43,770 bases of DNA. Source: a virus. Position numbers and translations under genes: made by a program. This document shows, piece after piece, positions 14,209 through 22,766 of the stretch. Under the pieces are notes generated by a model, which did no database searches, was not told the origin of the DNA, and saw nothing but the letters and a program-made list of their open reading frames with translations. How positions within the stretch are numbered: the stretch's first letter is position 1; every line of letters starts with the position of its first letter. The stretch lies in IMG/VR virus record IMGVR_UViG_3300042452_000970, positions 1-43,770 of that record. One strand, given 5' to 3'.

Positions 14209-14680
14209 TGATTTGTTAAAAAAAAAGTGTTTAAATGTAGATTTAAAAACTGGATTTAAAATTGCCAAAAGAATGGGCATGTTTTTAAACACACTAAAGA
14301 AAAAAACAAACACTAAAATAGTTGGTTTAGCAGCAAATCAAGTCGGCATAGATGCTTGTGTATGTATAGCCATCAAAAATAGTAAACCTTTTGTTTTAAT
14401 AAATCCAAAAATTATTTCTTTTTCTAATGTTAGAATTAGAAATAAAGAACAATGTTTGAGTTATCCAGACATTGAATTAGATATATATAGGCATATGTGG
14501 GTTGAAGTTTCTTGCGATAATCATAAAGAAACAATCTTTTTTGGTAATGTTTCTCTTGAAAGTGATACTATTAAAAATCTTGAAAGTGCAGTTGTTCAGC
14601 ATGAAATAGCACACTTGCATGGTTTAACTTTTCATGATTTTCAATGGAACAATGCACCAACACCAGCGGAGTGGAATTAA
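14186..14680 (+). CDS. def: Peptide deformylase
   Basis: 164 residues. The three deformylase motifs are present: GLAANQVGI (47-55), EQCLSYP with the metal-binding Cys (C90), and QHEIAHLHG with the HExxH site (H139, E140, H143). It removes the formyl group from nascent proteins. The second motif reads EQCLS instead of the usual EGCLS and the fourth residue of the third is I-A where D is common in QHExDH; the metal ligands are intact. Phage deformylases are known from marine phages, where they are thought to support host photosystem or general protein turnover. Confidence 0.9.
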   Translation: MKIILNNNDLLKKKCLNVDLKTGFKIAKRMGMFLNTLKKKTNTKIVGLAANQVGIDACVCIAIKNSKPFVLINPKIISFSNVRIRNKEQCLSYPDIELDIYRHMWVEVSCDNHKETIFFGNVSLESDTIKNLESAVVQHEIAHLHGLTFHDFQWNNAPTPAEWN

Positions 14681-14681
14681 C

Positions 14682-14951
14682 ATGCAAACTCATTACACAA
14701 AAAACAAATTAATTGGAAACGAAAGATTTTCTAGTGAGCTAGACAGTCTTATATATCAGAACATACCTTCTGACTATTTAATACCAGAAGAGATGCTTTT
14801 TGAAAAAATACATAAGGATATACTTAAAGAATTTTCTCATAATAAATATTCATCTAGAGAAATAAACGACAGTTTAAAAAACATGATCCAAAAAAAACAA
14901 ATAAAAGAATTGTATGGAACAAAACTATCGAAATACATTTCTATACAGTAA
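14682..14951 (+). CDS. Hypothetical protein
   Basis: 89 residues from ATG 14682, one base after the deformylase stop (GGAG about ten bases upstream). Helical and charged; the C-terminal half (SREINDSLKNMIQKKQIKELYG) resembles a small winged-helix pattern but no family is certain. Its end overlaps a small membrane-protein frame. Confidence 0.5.
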   Translation: MQTHYTKNKLIGNERFSSELDSLIYQNIPSDYLIPEEMLFEKIHKDILKEFSHNKYSSREINDSLKNMIQKKQIKELYGTKLSKYISIQ

Positions 14952-15072
14952 AGCTGTACGGAATATAATCATAATAATATTTTCATTTTTGTTAATGTAT
15001 TTAACATTAAGCTACATATTAGCGGATTTAATTCATAACAATAACTGTAAGTGTGTTAATACTACGGATTAA
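14914..15072 (+). CDS. Small membrane protein
   Basis: 52 residues, overlapping the preceding gene by 38 bases in another frame. A 15-residue basic head leads to one membrane span (about residues 17-38, IIIIIFSFLLMYLTLSYILA), then a short tail with CKC. The arrangement, a small single-span protein overlapping its neighbour, is like phage holins or spanin parts, but nothing specific is seen. A weak AAAAGAA precedes the ATG. Confidence 0.45.
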   Translation: MEQNYRNTFLYSKAVRNIIIIIFSFLLMYLTLSYILADLIHNNNCKCVNTTD

Positions 15073-15116
15073 GGGGTATTTAAGTATGGGTTAATATTTC
15101 TCTTTGGAGATTTCCC

Positions 15117-15311
15117 ATGACAACTTACTTTGAGGTTTGGGGAGTAGTTCCAGGAGGAAAGAATAGGATTAAAATAGCTGAGTATGAAGAAAAATATTGG
15201 CAAAGAGCAGAGAAAAAAGCTGCCTTTTTAGAAGAAAACGAATATACAAAAATTGTAATTTATGAAAAAACAAGATCAAATGTTATTGATAAAGACAATC
15301 GTTTTCTGTAG
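15117..15311 (+). CDS. Hypothetical small protein
   Basis: 64 residues, TYFEVWGVVPGGKNRIKIAEYE at the start followed by a helix and a final strand, a compact alpha/beta pattern of unknown family. GGAGA lies seven bases before ATG. ATGGG (15086-15090) can pair with CCCAT (15114-15118, overlapping the ATG) and TCTC with the GAGA of the binding site, so initiation may be held back by RNA folding. Confidence 0.5.
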   Translation: MTTYFEVWGVVPGGKNRIKIAEYEEKYWQRAEKKAAFLEENEYTKIVIYEKTRSNVIDKDNRFL

Positions 15312-15339
15312 TATGAATTAGGAACAAAAGGAGGACACA

Positions 15340-16407
15340 ATGAATATTAATTTTTCTGCTCCAATCAATCAGCTTGGTTATGGTGTTGTTGGAACAAATC
15401 TTCTTATTGAACTTTCAAAATCACACAATCTTTCTTTATGGCCAATTGGTCCAATTGATTGCGAAGAAAAAACAATTCCAATTGTCAAGGCTAGTTTGAA
15501 AAATGCTTCATCGTTTGACTACGATGCACCAAGCTTTAGGTTGTGGCATCAATGGGATATGGCACTAGGTGCTGGTCGTGGAAAAAAATATGGAATGACT
15601 TTTTTTGAAATGGATAATATAAAAGACAATGAAAGACACAATCTTAATTTTTTAGATAAAATTTTTGTATGTTCTGATTGGGCAAAACAAATAATTGTTA
15701 AATCTGGAATACACGAATCTAAAGTAAAAGTAATTAGACTTGGTGTCGATAAATTAATTTTTAAACAATGTGAACCAGACAATGTTAAAACAACAAGAAT
15801 ATTGAGCATAGGTAAATGGGAAATAAGAAAAGGCCACGATTTAATACTTGAGATATTAGAAAGAACATTTAATGTTGATGATGATTTTAAATTAATAATG
15901 TGTTGTTCTAACCCATTTCTTTCGCAAGAAGAACAAGATCAATGGATTTCATATTATGAAAAAAGTAAATTTTTTGACAAAATAGTTGTGTTAAAAAATA
16001 GGCTAAAAACACAAAATGAAGTTTATGACCTTATGAAAAAAAGCGATATAGGCATATTTCCTTATCGAGCAGAGGCTTGGAACTTAGAGTTGGCAGAAAT
16101 GTTATCTATAGGTAAAAACTGTATAGCTACAAACTACTCAGGACCAACTGAATATGGTGTTGAATCTGGTTGTTATTTAATTAATCCAGATGGAATAGAA
16201 CCAGCAAATGATTCAAAATGGTTTGATGGAACTGGTTCTTGGGCAAAACTTGAAGAAAATTACATAAATAATTTTTCTAATCAATTAAAAGAATTGCATA
16301 TTAAAAAACAAAATGATAATTTAAAAACAAATATTTCTGGAATAGAATTTTTTAAACAGAATACATGGGAAAGTTCTTGCAAAGAAATAATTCGGGAAAT
16401 TTTATAA
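15340..16407 (+). CDS. GT4-type glycosyltransferase
   Basis: 355 residues, GT-B fold. GYGVVGTNLLIEL is the N-terminal Gly-rich loop, IFVCSDWAKQI and VIRLGVDK are linker strands, ILSIGKWEIRKGHDLILE starts the second Rossmann domain, and FPYRAEAWNLELAEMLSIGKNCIATNYSGPTEY is the donor-binding motif with the conserved acidic residues. It would use a nucleotide sugar; acceptor unknown. AAAGGAGG about five bases before ATG gives strong translation, and the stop forms a TAATG junction with the next gene. Confidence 0.88.
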   Translation: MNINFSAPINQLGYGVVGTNLLIELSKSHNLSLWPIGPIDCEEKTIPIVKASLKNASSFDYDAPSFRLWHQWDMALGAGRGKKYGMTFFEMDNIKDNERHNLNFLDKIFVCSDWAKQIIVKSGIHESKVKVIRLGVDKLIFKQCEPDNVKTTRILSIGKWEIRKGHDLILEILERTFNVDDDFKLIMCCSNPFLSQEEQDQWISYYEKSKFFDKIVVLKNRLKTQNEVYDLMKKSDIGIFPYRAEAWNLELAEMLSIGKNCIATNYSGPTEYGVESGCYLINPDGIEPANDSKWFDGTGSWAKLEENYINNFSNQLKELHIKKQNDNLKTNISGIEFFKQNTWESSCKEIIREIL

Positions 16408-16799
16408 TGAAAATAAAAGTATCATTTCTTGTATGTGCAAGAGAAATAAATAAAGAACCAGTTATTGCAATACAAAAAAACAAAGATAATAATGAATTGC
16501 CAACATTTAATTTTGATAGAGATGATTCAAATATAGATTTATTTGTTGTGGATAAATTTAAAGAATTAACTTCTTTTGATGCAAAATTTAAAGATATTGA
16601 AGGATGGGTAAATTTATTTATTTGTGGAACAATGATTGACTTAAATTCTTCATCTATAGTTTATGCCTGTTACTTACAAGATGCATTTGAAAAAGAAAAC
16701 ATTGAGTGGAAAACCATTTCTTCTGTTTTAGAAAATAAAATATTTGAAAGTAAATACACTCAAGAAGTTATATCTTGCTTTAACTATTTTTCGAGATAA
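16407..16799 (+). CDS. Hypothetical protein
   Basis: 130 residues starting in a TAATG junction with the glycosyltransferase gene. VSFLVCAREINKEPVIAIQK looks like a strand pair, and the middle has acidic and aromatic residues but no motif. It precedes another unknown gene by one base. Function unknown. Confidence 0.5.
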   Translation: MKIKVSFLVCAREINKEPVIAIQKNKDNNELPTFNFDRDDSNIDLFVVDKFKELTSFDAKFKDIEGWVNLFICGTMIDLNSSSIVYACYLQDAFEKENIEWKTISSVLENKIFESKYTQEVISCFNYFSR

Positions 16800-16800
16800 C

Positions 16801-17112
16801 ATGATAAACGCAAAAATATATTTTGAATTAATTGACAATGAAATAAATTCAATAGTTCAAATTCCAGAAGATCTTACTTCTGAAGAACAAATGATATTTG
16901 CAGAAAGATTTTCAGTTTTAATTGGTATGATACAAAGTGGAAGTTTATTCCCATCTATATTTCAGTCAGTTGTAGAAGCTGGCATATTAACAGAACAAAA
17001 AGCATTATCTGAATTAATAATAAAAAAAGTACTTGAAAGTTTTTCTGTTGATTCTGAAAAAATACCCCTTGTTTCGCCTAGTGAGGCTTTTCTATTTAGA
17101 GAGACAAAATGA
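16801..17112 (+). CDS. Hypothetical protein
   Basis: 103 residues from ATG 16801; upstream in-frame starts lie inside the previous gene. Mostly helical, acidic, with SEEQMIFAERFSVLIGMIQSG. No recognised family. Its stop overlaps the start of thyX (ATGA, 17109-17112), so it shares a transcript and coupling with that gene. Confidence 0.55.
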   Translation: MINAKIYFELIDNEINSIVQIPEDLTSEEQMIFAERFSVLIGMIQSGSLFPSIFQSVVEAGILTEQKALSELIIKKVLESFSVDSEKIPLVSPSEAFLFRETK

Positions 17113-17924
17113 TTGAGTGCAGAATAATTGCTGATTCTATAAGTGAATCTAAAAAAAGAATAACTACCTTTGTTTGTACTTTTCCAAGATTCATACTTGC
17201 AGAGTTTAATACTCATAGGGTTTTTTCTAGAAATGCTGCTAGTTCTAGGGCCATACCTTCTAAAAAGTTTATTGATCAAATAAACAATCATCCAGCAATG
17301 CCAATTCATTGGGGTAAAGAGCAATCTGGAATGCAAGCTAGATCTGAACTTTCACCTTCAGACATTCCTGTTGCTCAAGAAATTTGGCTTCAAGCTAGAG
17401 ATAAAATGATACATTGTGCTAAAGAAATGATGTCTATAGGTGTTCATAAGCAAATAGTAAATAGGCTTCTTGAGCCTTGGTTTAATGTTACTGTAATTCT
17501 TACGGCTACAGAATTTGATAATTTTTTCAAATTAAGAAGTCATAAAGATGCACAACCAGAAATACAAGACCTTGCATTAAAAATGAAAGATTGTTTAAAA
17601 GAATCAATTCCAAAGGCTATAAACTTTGGTGATTGGCATATACCATTTGGCGATAGATTTATTGACGAAAAACTTTCTATTGAACAAAAACTTAAAATTT
17701 GTGTGGCAAGATGTGCTAGGGTTAGCTATTTAAATTTTGATGGAGTAATAGATCACCAAAAAGATTACGATCTTCATGATGTTCTTGCAAAAGAAGGTCA
17801 TTGGAGTCCATTTGAGCATTGTGCTTCTCCATCTGTAAATCCTTGGGAATACTCTGGAAACTTTATGGGTTGGCATCAGTATAGGAAGTCATTTGAAAAT
17901 GAACAAAAAAATATCTTGGCTTAA
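17109..17924 (+). CDS. thyX: Flavin-dependent thymidylate synthase ThyX
   Basis: 271 residues. The signature FNTHRVFSRNAASSRA (34-48) is a variant of the ThyX motif RHRxxSxNxxSxR, which binds dUMP and FAD; HWSPFEHCA near the end and the HQYRKSF tail are also typical. It makes dTMP from dUMP with methylenetetrahydrofolate and FADH2. The first residue of the motif is T where R is common. It supports dNTP supply with the ribonucleotide reductase and dNMP kinase of this window. ATGA coupling joins it to the upstream gene. Confidence 0.92.
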   Translation: MIECRIIADSISESKKRITTFVCTFPRFILAEFNTHRVFSRNAASSRAIPSKKFIDQINNHPAMPIHWGKEQSGMQARSELSPSDIPVAQEIWLQARDKMIHCAKEMMSIGVHKQIVNRLLEPWFNVTVILTATEFDNFFKLRSHKDAQPEIQDLALKMKDCLKESIPKAINFGDWHIPFGDRFIDEKLSIEQKLKICVARCARVSYLNFDGVIDHQKDYDLHDVLAKEGHWSPFEHCASPSVNPWEYSGNFMGWHQYRKSFENEQKNILA

Positions 17925-18489
17925 ATGGGAAGACCCTTTTTTTCCCAAGGAAGACCCATATTCTGCTGATGATAACGAAATACAATCGCAGAAAGATAGT
18001 TTCTTCGATAAAGACAAAGATGAAGAACCAGACAGGCATATGAGAGTTATTCTTGGGCCTTATGGCACAATACCAATAAACGAAAACGCAATAACTAGCA
18101 AGCTTTATAAAATGTGGGTTGGTCATTGCAATTTTGACATAACTAGAAACATCATGAAAACAATCGAGGAAGTTGAAGGGGTAGAAATACTTAGAGTATG
18201 GACAAGATATAGATTCTGGATAGGTTTTGGTAATCTTTTTGATGATATTGAAATTCAAAAAAATATAGAAGAAGCAATAATTCCAACTAAGAAAAAACCT
18301 AAAAATGTCTCTATCAATGCACTTTCTAAAGTTTTAAATAAAAAATATAAAAATTGGATTATATACTCTTTAAAAAACGGAGAAATAAAAACATTTGGAA
18401 GCGAACAACTTGACGATGTTTTAAATATTGAAATTCAAAATAAAGACTCTATAATACTTGCTTCTAGTTGGAGCAGTGACTACAATTGA
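17899..18489 (+). CDS. Hypothetical phage protein
   Basis: 196 residues; ATG 17899 overlaps thyX by 26 bases. After an acidic, Lys-rich N-terminus comes MRVILGPYGTIPINENAITSKLYKMWVGHCNFDIT and EGVEILRVWTRYRFWIGFGNLF, a pattern I have seen in other phages but that has no known function. The C-terminal third looks like a separate small fold (KNWIIYSLKNGEIKTFGS). Confidence 0.6.
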   Translation: MNKKISWLKWEDPFFPKEDPYSADDNEIQSQKDSFFDKDKDEEPDRHMRVILGPYGTIPINENAITSKLYKMWVGHCNFDITRNIMKTIEEVEGVEILRVWTRYRFWIGFGNLFDDIEIQKNIEEAIIPTKKKPKNVSINALSKVLNKKYKNWIIYSLKNGEIKTFGSEQLDDVLNIEIQNKDSIILASSWSSDYN

Positions 18490-18529
18490 ACAATCGGACC
18501 CTTTTTACTTTTTTAAACAGGAGATTATT

Positions 18530-18787
18530 ATGAGCGATGTTAGAACCGCAGTTAGTCCAGAACAAGTTCAAAAAACAATGTCTATTGTTATTTCAACTTT
18601 AAAGTTTGTTTCAACGATTATTCCAGGCGAAGCAGATGATAAAATTGTCGATGTTGTTTCTTCACTAGCACAAGAGCCTTGGGTTATTCCGGCTATTACA
18701 TTTCTAATTAATAAGTTTGATAACACAAAACCAATTACTTCTGAAGATTTCTTACTTGCTATAAAAGTAGCGAAAAATGAGGCTTAA
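18530..18787 (+). CDS. Hypothetical small protein
   Basis: 85 residues, with ACAGGAGA about six to eight bases before ATG 18530. Helical; the hydrophobic pattern in TMSIVISTLKFVSTIIPG and EPWVIPAITFLINKF could form membrane-active helices or a helical bundle. It is followed directly by a secreted-protein gene. No family known. Confidence 0.55.
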   Translation: MSDVRTAVSPEQVQKTMSIVISTLKFVSTIIPGEADDKIVDVVSSLAQEPWVIPAITFLINKFDNTKPITSEDFLLAIKVAKNEA

Positions 18788-18789
18788 TC

Positions 18790-19569
18790 ATGTTTAAAAA
18801 AACTATGTTCTTTTTTTTAGTATTTTGCAATTTTGCCTTTGCAGAAAATTTTATTATTCCAGAACAAAAAATTGTTGGTGCAGAAGTACCAATTCCTTTA
18901 GGTGAGCTTGTAGATTTATCTATAAGCCCAATTCAATCTACGCCAAAGTTTTTGGTTTCAACTACATATGCATGGAAAGTTTTTGATGGGTACACAGAAA
19001 AAAGAATTCGCAATTACGAAAATGGCGTTTTCTTTGGTTCTGGAATACAAGCAAAAAAACTTAAGGTTATTGTTTCAATAACTCATTTATACATAGTTAA
19101 AGAAAACGAAAAACTTTTAGAGGCTGCTACTAGAACGAATTTTATTTCAACAGATGTTTTTATTGGTGAAGAAGAACCTAGTACTCCAGTAGAGCCAGAG
19201 GTTGAACCAGAGTTTGGGGAATCAAAGTATGGACTTTCCAAATTTATTTATGACAATGTTAAAGTTTTAAAAATATCAAAGTCAGATAAGGTAAAACAGT
19301 CTACTGCTATTGCAACATCTTTTGATAGCATGGCTGCTGCTATTGCTGCTGGAACAATTGCAACACTTGAAGACATATTGAAAAAAACCGCAGAATCAAA
19401 TAAATTTGCATTAACTAAATCTGGTGGAGATAGAACAAAATGGGAACCTTTATTTACAGAAATACAAGAAAAACTTTTTGATCTATATAAAACTAGCAAA
19501 ATGCAAACCAAAGAAGATTTTGCTATTGCGTGGAGAGAAATATCTTCTGGACTTAAGTTAATAAAATAG
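18790..19569 (+). CDS. Secreted protein of unknown function
   Basis: 259 residues with a clear signal peptide: KK, hydrophobic MFFFLVFCNFAFA and a likely cut before ENF. The mature part begins with a beta-rich domain (to about residue 125), a Glu/Pro linker (EEEPSTPVEPEVEPEFG), then a helical domain with ATSFDSMAAAIAAGTIATLEDILKK. It may be exported to the host periplasm or belong to the virion; no enzyme motif is seen. It is next to a papain-like protease gene. Confidence 0.65.
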   Translation: MFKKTMFFFLVFCNFAFAENFIIPEQKIVGAEVPIPLGELVDLSISPIQSTPKFLVSTTYAWKVFDGYTEKRIRNYENGVFFGSGIQAKKLKVIVSITHLYIVKENEKLLEAATRTNFISTDVFIGEEEPSTPVEPEVEPEFGESKYGLSKFIYDNVKVLKISKSDKVKQSTAIATSFDSMAAAIAAGTIATLEDILKKTAESNKFALTKSGGDRTKWEPLFTEIQEKLFDLYKTSKMQTKEDFAIAWREISSGLKLIK

Positions 19570-19576
19570 GTGAAAC

Positions 19577-20500
19577 ATGTCTGAACTATCAATGCTTAAT
19601 GGTTGGGCAGGAAAAGACAATCCTTCGCTTGTTGAAAGTGAATTTAATTTAATTAAAGATGGTGGATCATTTAGAGACTTTAATGTTTATGGCAAAAGCC
19701 AAGACACTAAAGGTAAAAAAATGATGCTTTATGATGTTGTTCGTAAAGTTCTTGGTAAAGATACTCCCAATTATGCTCAAGAAATTGGTGACTGCGTAAG
19801 TTTTGGTGCTAAAAATGCAGTTGAGTATTTAATGGCTACTGAAAAACTTATGAAGGGTGATCACGAAAAATTTGAATTTGTATTTCCACCATATCTTTAT
19901 GGAACAGGAAGAGTTCTTATTGGTCGTGGACAACTTAATGGCGATGATGGATCTCTTGGTAGTTGGATGGCAGATGCAGTTATTAAGTATGGTGTTTTGC
20001 GTAGTAATTTTGATGGTGTTCCTAAGTATGCAGGAAGCGTAGCTAAAAAATGGGGTGACACTCCTGGTCCAGATAAAAAGTTTATTGAAGAAGGAACTAA
20101 GCACCCAGTAAAATCTGCTGCCCAAATTAAAAGTTGGGATCAATTAGTAGAGGCTATCGTTAATGGCTATCCTTGCACAACTGCTAGCGATATTGGTTAT
20201 ACGATGACACCAGCAAACGATGGTTTTCATCGTCAAACAGATAATTGGGGTCATCAGATGTGCTTTATAGGTGTTGATGATAGGGCTGATGATCCATATG
20301 CTATTATTGTTAACAGTTGGGGCGATGCTCATGGAGAGCTTAAAGACTTTAATACTGGCGAAGCCCTTCCTATTGGTACTCTTAGAGTTAGAAAGAAAGA
20401 TGCTGAAAAACATATTAGGCAAGGTGAAACATTTGCCTATAGTAATTTTGAAGGTTTTCCAGAACAGTTGATAGACAAAAAACTATTTATGCTTATTTAG
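19577..20500 (+). CDS. Papain-like (C1) cysteine protease
   Basis: 307 residues. All four residues of the papain active site are visible: the oxyanion Gln and the nucleophile in QEIGDCVSF (Q68, C73), the His in NWGHQMCFIGVDD (H226) and the Asn in IIVNSWGD (N246). No signal peptide or propeptide is evident. In phages such proteins may process virion proteins or act against host proteins. It stands between a secreted protein and a phage domain protein. AGGTG precedes the ATG. Confidence 0.85.
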   Translation: MSELSMLNGWAGKDNPSLVESEFNLIKDGGSFRDFNVYGKSQDTKGKKMMLYDVVRKVLGKDTPNYAQEIGDCVSFGAKNAVEYLMATEKLMKGDHEKFEFVFPPYLYGTGRVLIGRGQLNGDDGSLGSWMADAVIKYGVLRSNFDGVPKYAGSVAKKWGDTPGPDKKFIEEGTKHPVKSAAQIKSWDQLVEAIVNGYPCTTASDIGYTMTPANDGFHRQTDNWGHQMCFIGVDDRADDPYAIIVNSWGDAHGELKDFNTGEALPIGTLRVRKKDAEKHIRQGETFAYSNFEGFPEQLIDKKLFMLI

Positions 20501-20511
20501 AAGGATTTAAT

Positions 20512-21390
20512 ATGACAGATAAAGCTGAAGGTTTACAATATGGAAAACCAGACAAGGATGATCCAAGGAAAACTCCAGCAAAACCAGAAGAAAAAAAAAG
20601 GGGTTCTAAAAAAAACCCAAAAGACTCTGCAAATAAACCAAATAAAAGCATAGAGCTATCTTCAGAAACAGAAGATAAAATTAAAGCTTTAATGCAGAAA
20701 CACAATGAAAAAGATCCAGAATTTAAAGCCAATATGGGTCAATTAAAATCTGTTTTTAGAAGAGGTGCTGGAGCATTTTCTACTAGTCATGCACCAAACA
20801 TGAATAGAACAGGATGGGGATTGGCTAGAGTTAGAGCTTTTTTATATTTGCTTCGCAATAAAAGACCATCTAATCCTAATTACAAGCAAGACAATGACTT
20901 GTTGCCAAGCGGTCATCCAAAAAGTTCAAAAAAAACTTCATCTTCTTATCTGTACGAAAAAATTGATTATTCAGAATTTTTAGATTCTATTAAAGATATA
21001 ATAATTAAAAGTAAAGCTTCTTCAGACATTGAAAATTATTTTAGTAAATCTGCTGAAACTTATGATGCTCCACAATCAGCTAGAAATAATGCAAAAAAAG
21101 TATTGGATTGGAAAGAAAAATACGGCAAAGAATGTAAAGGCATGACTGCTGTTGGTTGGGCAAGAGCAAGAGACTTGGCTGGAAACGCCATGTTGTCTGC
21201 CGATACAGTAAAAAGAATGGCTCAATTCAATAGACATGGATCTAATTACGAAAAAGCAAAATCTAAACCAGAGTATAAAACTAAACCTTGGACTATTCCA
21301 GCAGTAGTTGCATGGTTAGGATGGGGTGGAACATCTGGTATTGAATGGGCAATAAGAACAAGCCAATCTATTATAAAAAACAAAAAGTAA
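20512..21390 (+). CDS. Phage protein with two conserved domains of unknown function
   Basis: 292 residues. After a Lys/Pro-rich start comes RRGAGAFSTSHAPNMNRTGWGLARVRAFLYLLRN and DNDLLPSGHP (about 78-142), then a linker, and a C-terminal module with VGWARARDLAGNAMLSADTVKRMAQF and WLGWGGTSGIEWA (about 220-285). I recall both modules from phage proteins, often attached to prohead proteases or capsid proteins. The function is unknown. AAGGA lies before ATG. Confidence 0.7.
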   Translation: MTDKAEGLQYGKPDKDDPRKTPAKPEEKKRGSKKNPKDSANKPNKSIELSSETEDKIKALMQKHNEKDPEFKANMGQLKSVFRRGAGAFSTSHAPNMNRTGWGLARVRAFLYLLRNKRPSNPNYKQDNDLLPSGHPKSSKKTSSSYLYEKIDYSEFLDSIKDIIIKSKASSDIENYFSKSAETYDAPQSARNNAKKVLDWKEKYGKECKGMTAVGWARARDLAGNAMLSADTVKRMAQFNRHGSNYEKAKSKPEYKTKPWTIPAVVAWLGWGGTSGIEWAIRTSQSIIKNKK

Positions 21391-21393
21391 ATC

Positions 21394-21537
21394 ATGTTAA
21401 ATTTAATTCTTTTTTTGTTATTTAATCAAAATATATCTAAAGATCAATTTGCATTAATAGAAAAAGATTCGATTTCATTTTCCAAACTAATAAATGAAGT
21501 TAAAAAAAACACAAAACAAGAAGAATGTTTTACCTGA
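21394..21537 (+). CDS. Possible small membrane or exported peptide
   Basis: 47 residues, MLNLILFLLFNQN then Lys/Glu-rich. It fills the only gap between two genes and ends just before the binding site (CGGAG) of the next. No clear ribosome binding site of its own. Might be a signal-anchored peptide; could also be chance. Confidence 0.3.
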   Translation: MLNLILFLLFNQNISKDQFALIEKDSISFSKLINEVKKNTKQEECFT

Positions 21538-21551
21538 CGGAGAAAAAAATA

Positions 21552-21902
21552 ATGCGGTCGCATAAAAAAATACAAGAAATATTAGAAAAATCAGAAACAC
21601 TTAAAAAGTATGATGCTGTTGGTATCTTAACAATAATTATGATTGTTAGTCTTATATTTGAAGGAATAAAAATAATACAATACTGTAAATCATCTAAAGT
21701 AACAGCATTAATAATAAAAAAAGGCGGTCCAATTGTAAGAATGTTTATTAGAAAAAATCTATACAATAAAATAATCAAAGCAAATGTTCCAGAGAATGAT
21801 GCTAAAATAATTTCTGATACAATAGTTCAGCTTATACAGTCTTTATCTGTAAGCGAAATAGTAAATCTTTTAGAGTTAGTTTATGCCGAACCCAAAAGTT
21901 AG
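21552..21902 (+). CDS. Hypothetical membrane protein
   Basis: 116 residues from ATG 21552, with CGGAG nine bases upstream; an in-frame ATG at 21525 is the alternative. A cytosolic basic head, one membrane span at about residues 24-42 (VGILTIIMIVSLIFEGIKI), then a basic stretch and a helical tail (IISDTIVQLIQSLSVSEIVNLLELV). No family recognised. The end overlaps the next gene by 20 bases. Confidence 0.6.
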   Translation: MRSHKKIQEILEKSETLKKYDAVGILTIIMIVSLIFEGIKIIQYCKSSKVTALIIKKGGPIVRMFIRKNLYNKIIKANVPENDAKIISDTIVQLIQSLSVSEIVNLLELVYAEPKS

Positions 21903-22620
21903 TTGTTATTGCCCAACTTATGGAAGAACAAGTTTTTTAGAAGAAGCTATTTATAGTTTTTTAAATCAAGATTATGATGGTGAAAAAGAATTAATAATAT
22001 TAAATGATCTTCAAGACCAAACACTTTTTTTTAATCATCCAGAAGTAAAAATAATAAACTCTAAAGAAAGAATAATCCCTATTGGCAAAAAATTTAACGA
22101 ATGCATTTCGCACTGCTCTGGAGAATACATTTTTGTTTGGGATGATGACGATATATTCTTACCTTGGAAAATATCTTTTTCAATTAAAAATATAAATTCT
22201 AACGGAATATTTCATACAAACGATGGTTTTTTTGAAGAAGAAACAAAAAAATTGTCTTTGTCTACAAATTTATTTCATTCAAATTTATGTATGCATAAAA
22301 AGTGTTGGGAAAAAGTTGGTAATTATATTGAACTAGATACTACATCATTAGATGCCTATCTTTTTGAAAAAATAAATAAAATATACGGTAGAACTTCTAA
22401 GAAAATAACTGAAGAAGAAATATTTTACATATACAGATGGTCAACACTAAAAACCTATCACATGTCATTTTATCAAGAAAATGTAAGTTCAAACACAGAA
22501 AAAACAATAAAACAAAAAATATTAAATAAGCTAGAACCAATTGGTGATATTATACTTAAACCTCATTGGAAATATGATTATTTAGAAGCAAGAAACATTT
22601 GTTTGAAAAATAAAAAATAG
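21883..22620 (+). CDS. GT2-type glycosyltransferase
   Basis: 245 residues with a GT-A fold: VSCYCPTYGRTSFLEEAIYSFLNQ, ELIILNDL for the nucleotide, GKKFNECISHCSGEYIFVWDDDDIF containing the Asp cluster that binds metal, and HKKCWEKVG. The C-terminus is extended and helical. It starts within the preceding gene. Acceptor unknown; probably part of the phage's glycan-modifying set. Confidence 0.85.
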   Translation: MPNPKVSCYCPTYGRTSFLEEAIYSFLNQDYDGEKELIILNDLQDQTLFFNHPEVKIINSKERIIPIGKKFNECISHCSGEYIFVWDDDDIFLPWKISFSIKNINSNGIFHTNDGFFEEETKKLSLSTNLFHSNLCMHKKCWEKVGNYIELDTTSLDAYLFEKINKIYGRTSKKITEEEIFYIYRWSTLKTYHMSFYQENVSSNTEKTIKQKILNKLEPIGDIILKPHWKYDYLEARNICLKNKK

Positions 22621-22766
22621 ACTATTGTCATATCAAAAAAAATAAGTAAGAATCTCTTCTGTCTTATCATTGTTGTGGGTGTATTTATATCCGCTGGTAA
22701 TCGCCAGTATTACATACCTTTAGAGTTCTGCTTATCCTTGCGGTCAGCATGGAAGATGGAGTTTTT
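22621..22766 (+). promoter_or_regulatory. Leader region of the ribonucleotide reductase gene
   Basis: A 146-base stretch with no gene, one of the longest gaps in this part. It contains CTGG/CCAG around TAATCG (22694-22707) and short T-rich runs. It probably holds a promoter for the reductase gene, but I cannot place a -10/-35 pair with confidence, and I find no cobalamin riboswitch box. Confidence 0.35.

Noticed and set aside
19829-20422. Two minus-strand frames opposite the papain-like protease
   Set aside because: No binding sites and no domain; the + strand gene has all active-site residues.
22621-22766. B12-sensing riboswitch before the RNR gene
   Set aside because: Looked for because the RNR is B12-dependent, but the leader is too short and lacks the conserved boxes; only a 4-bp hairpin is seen.
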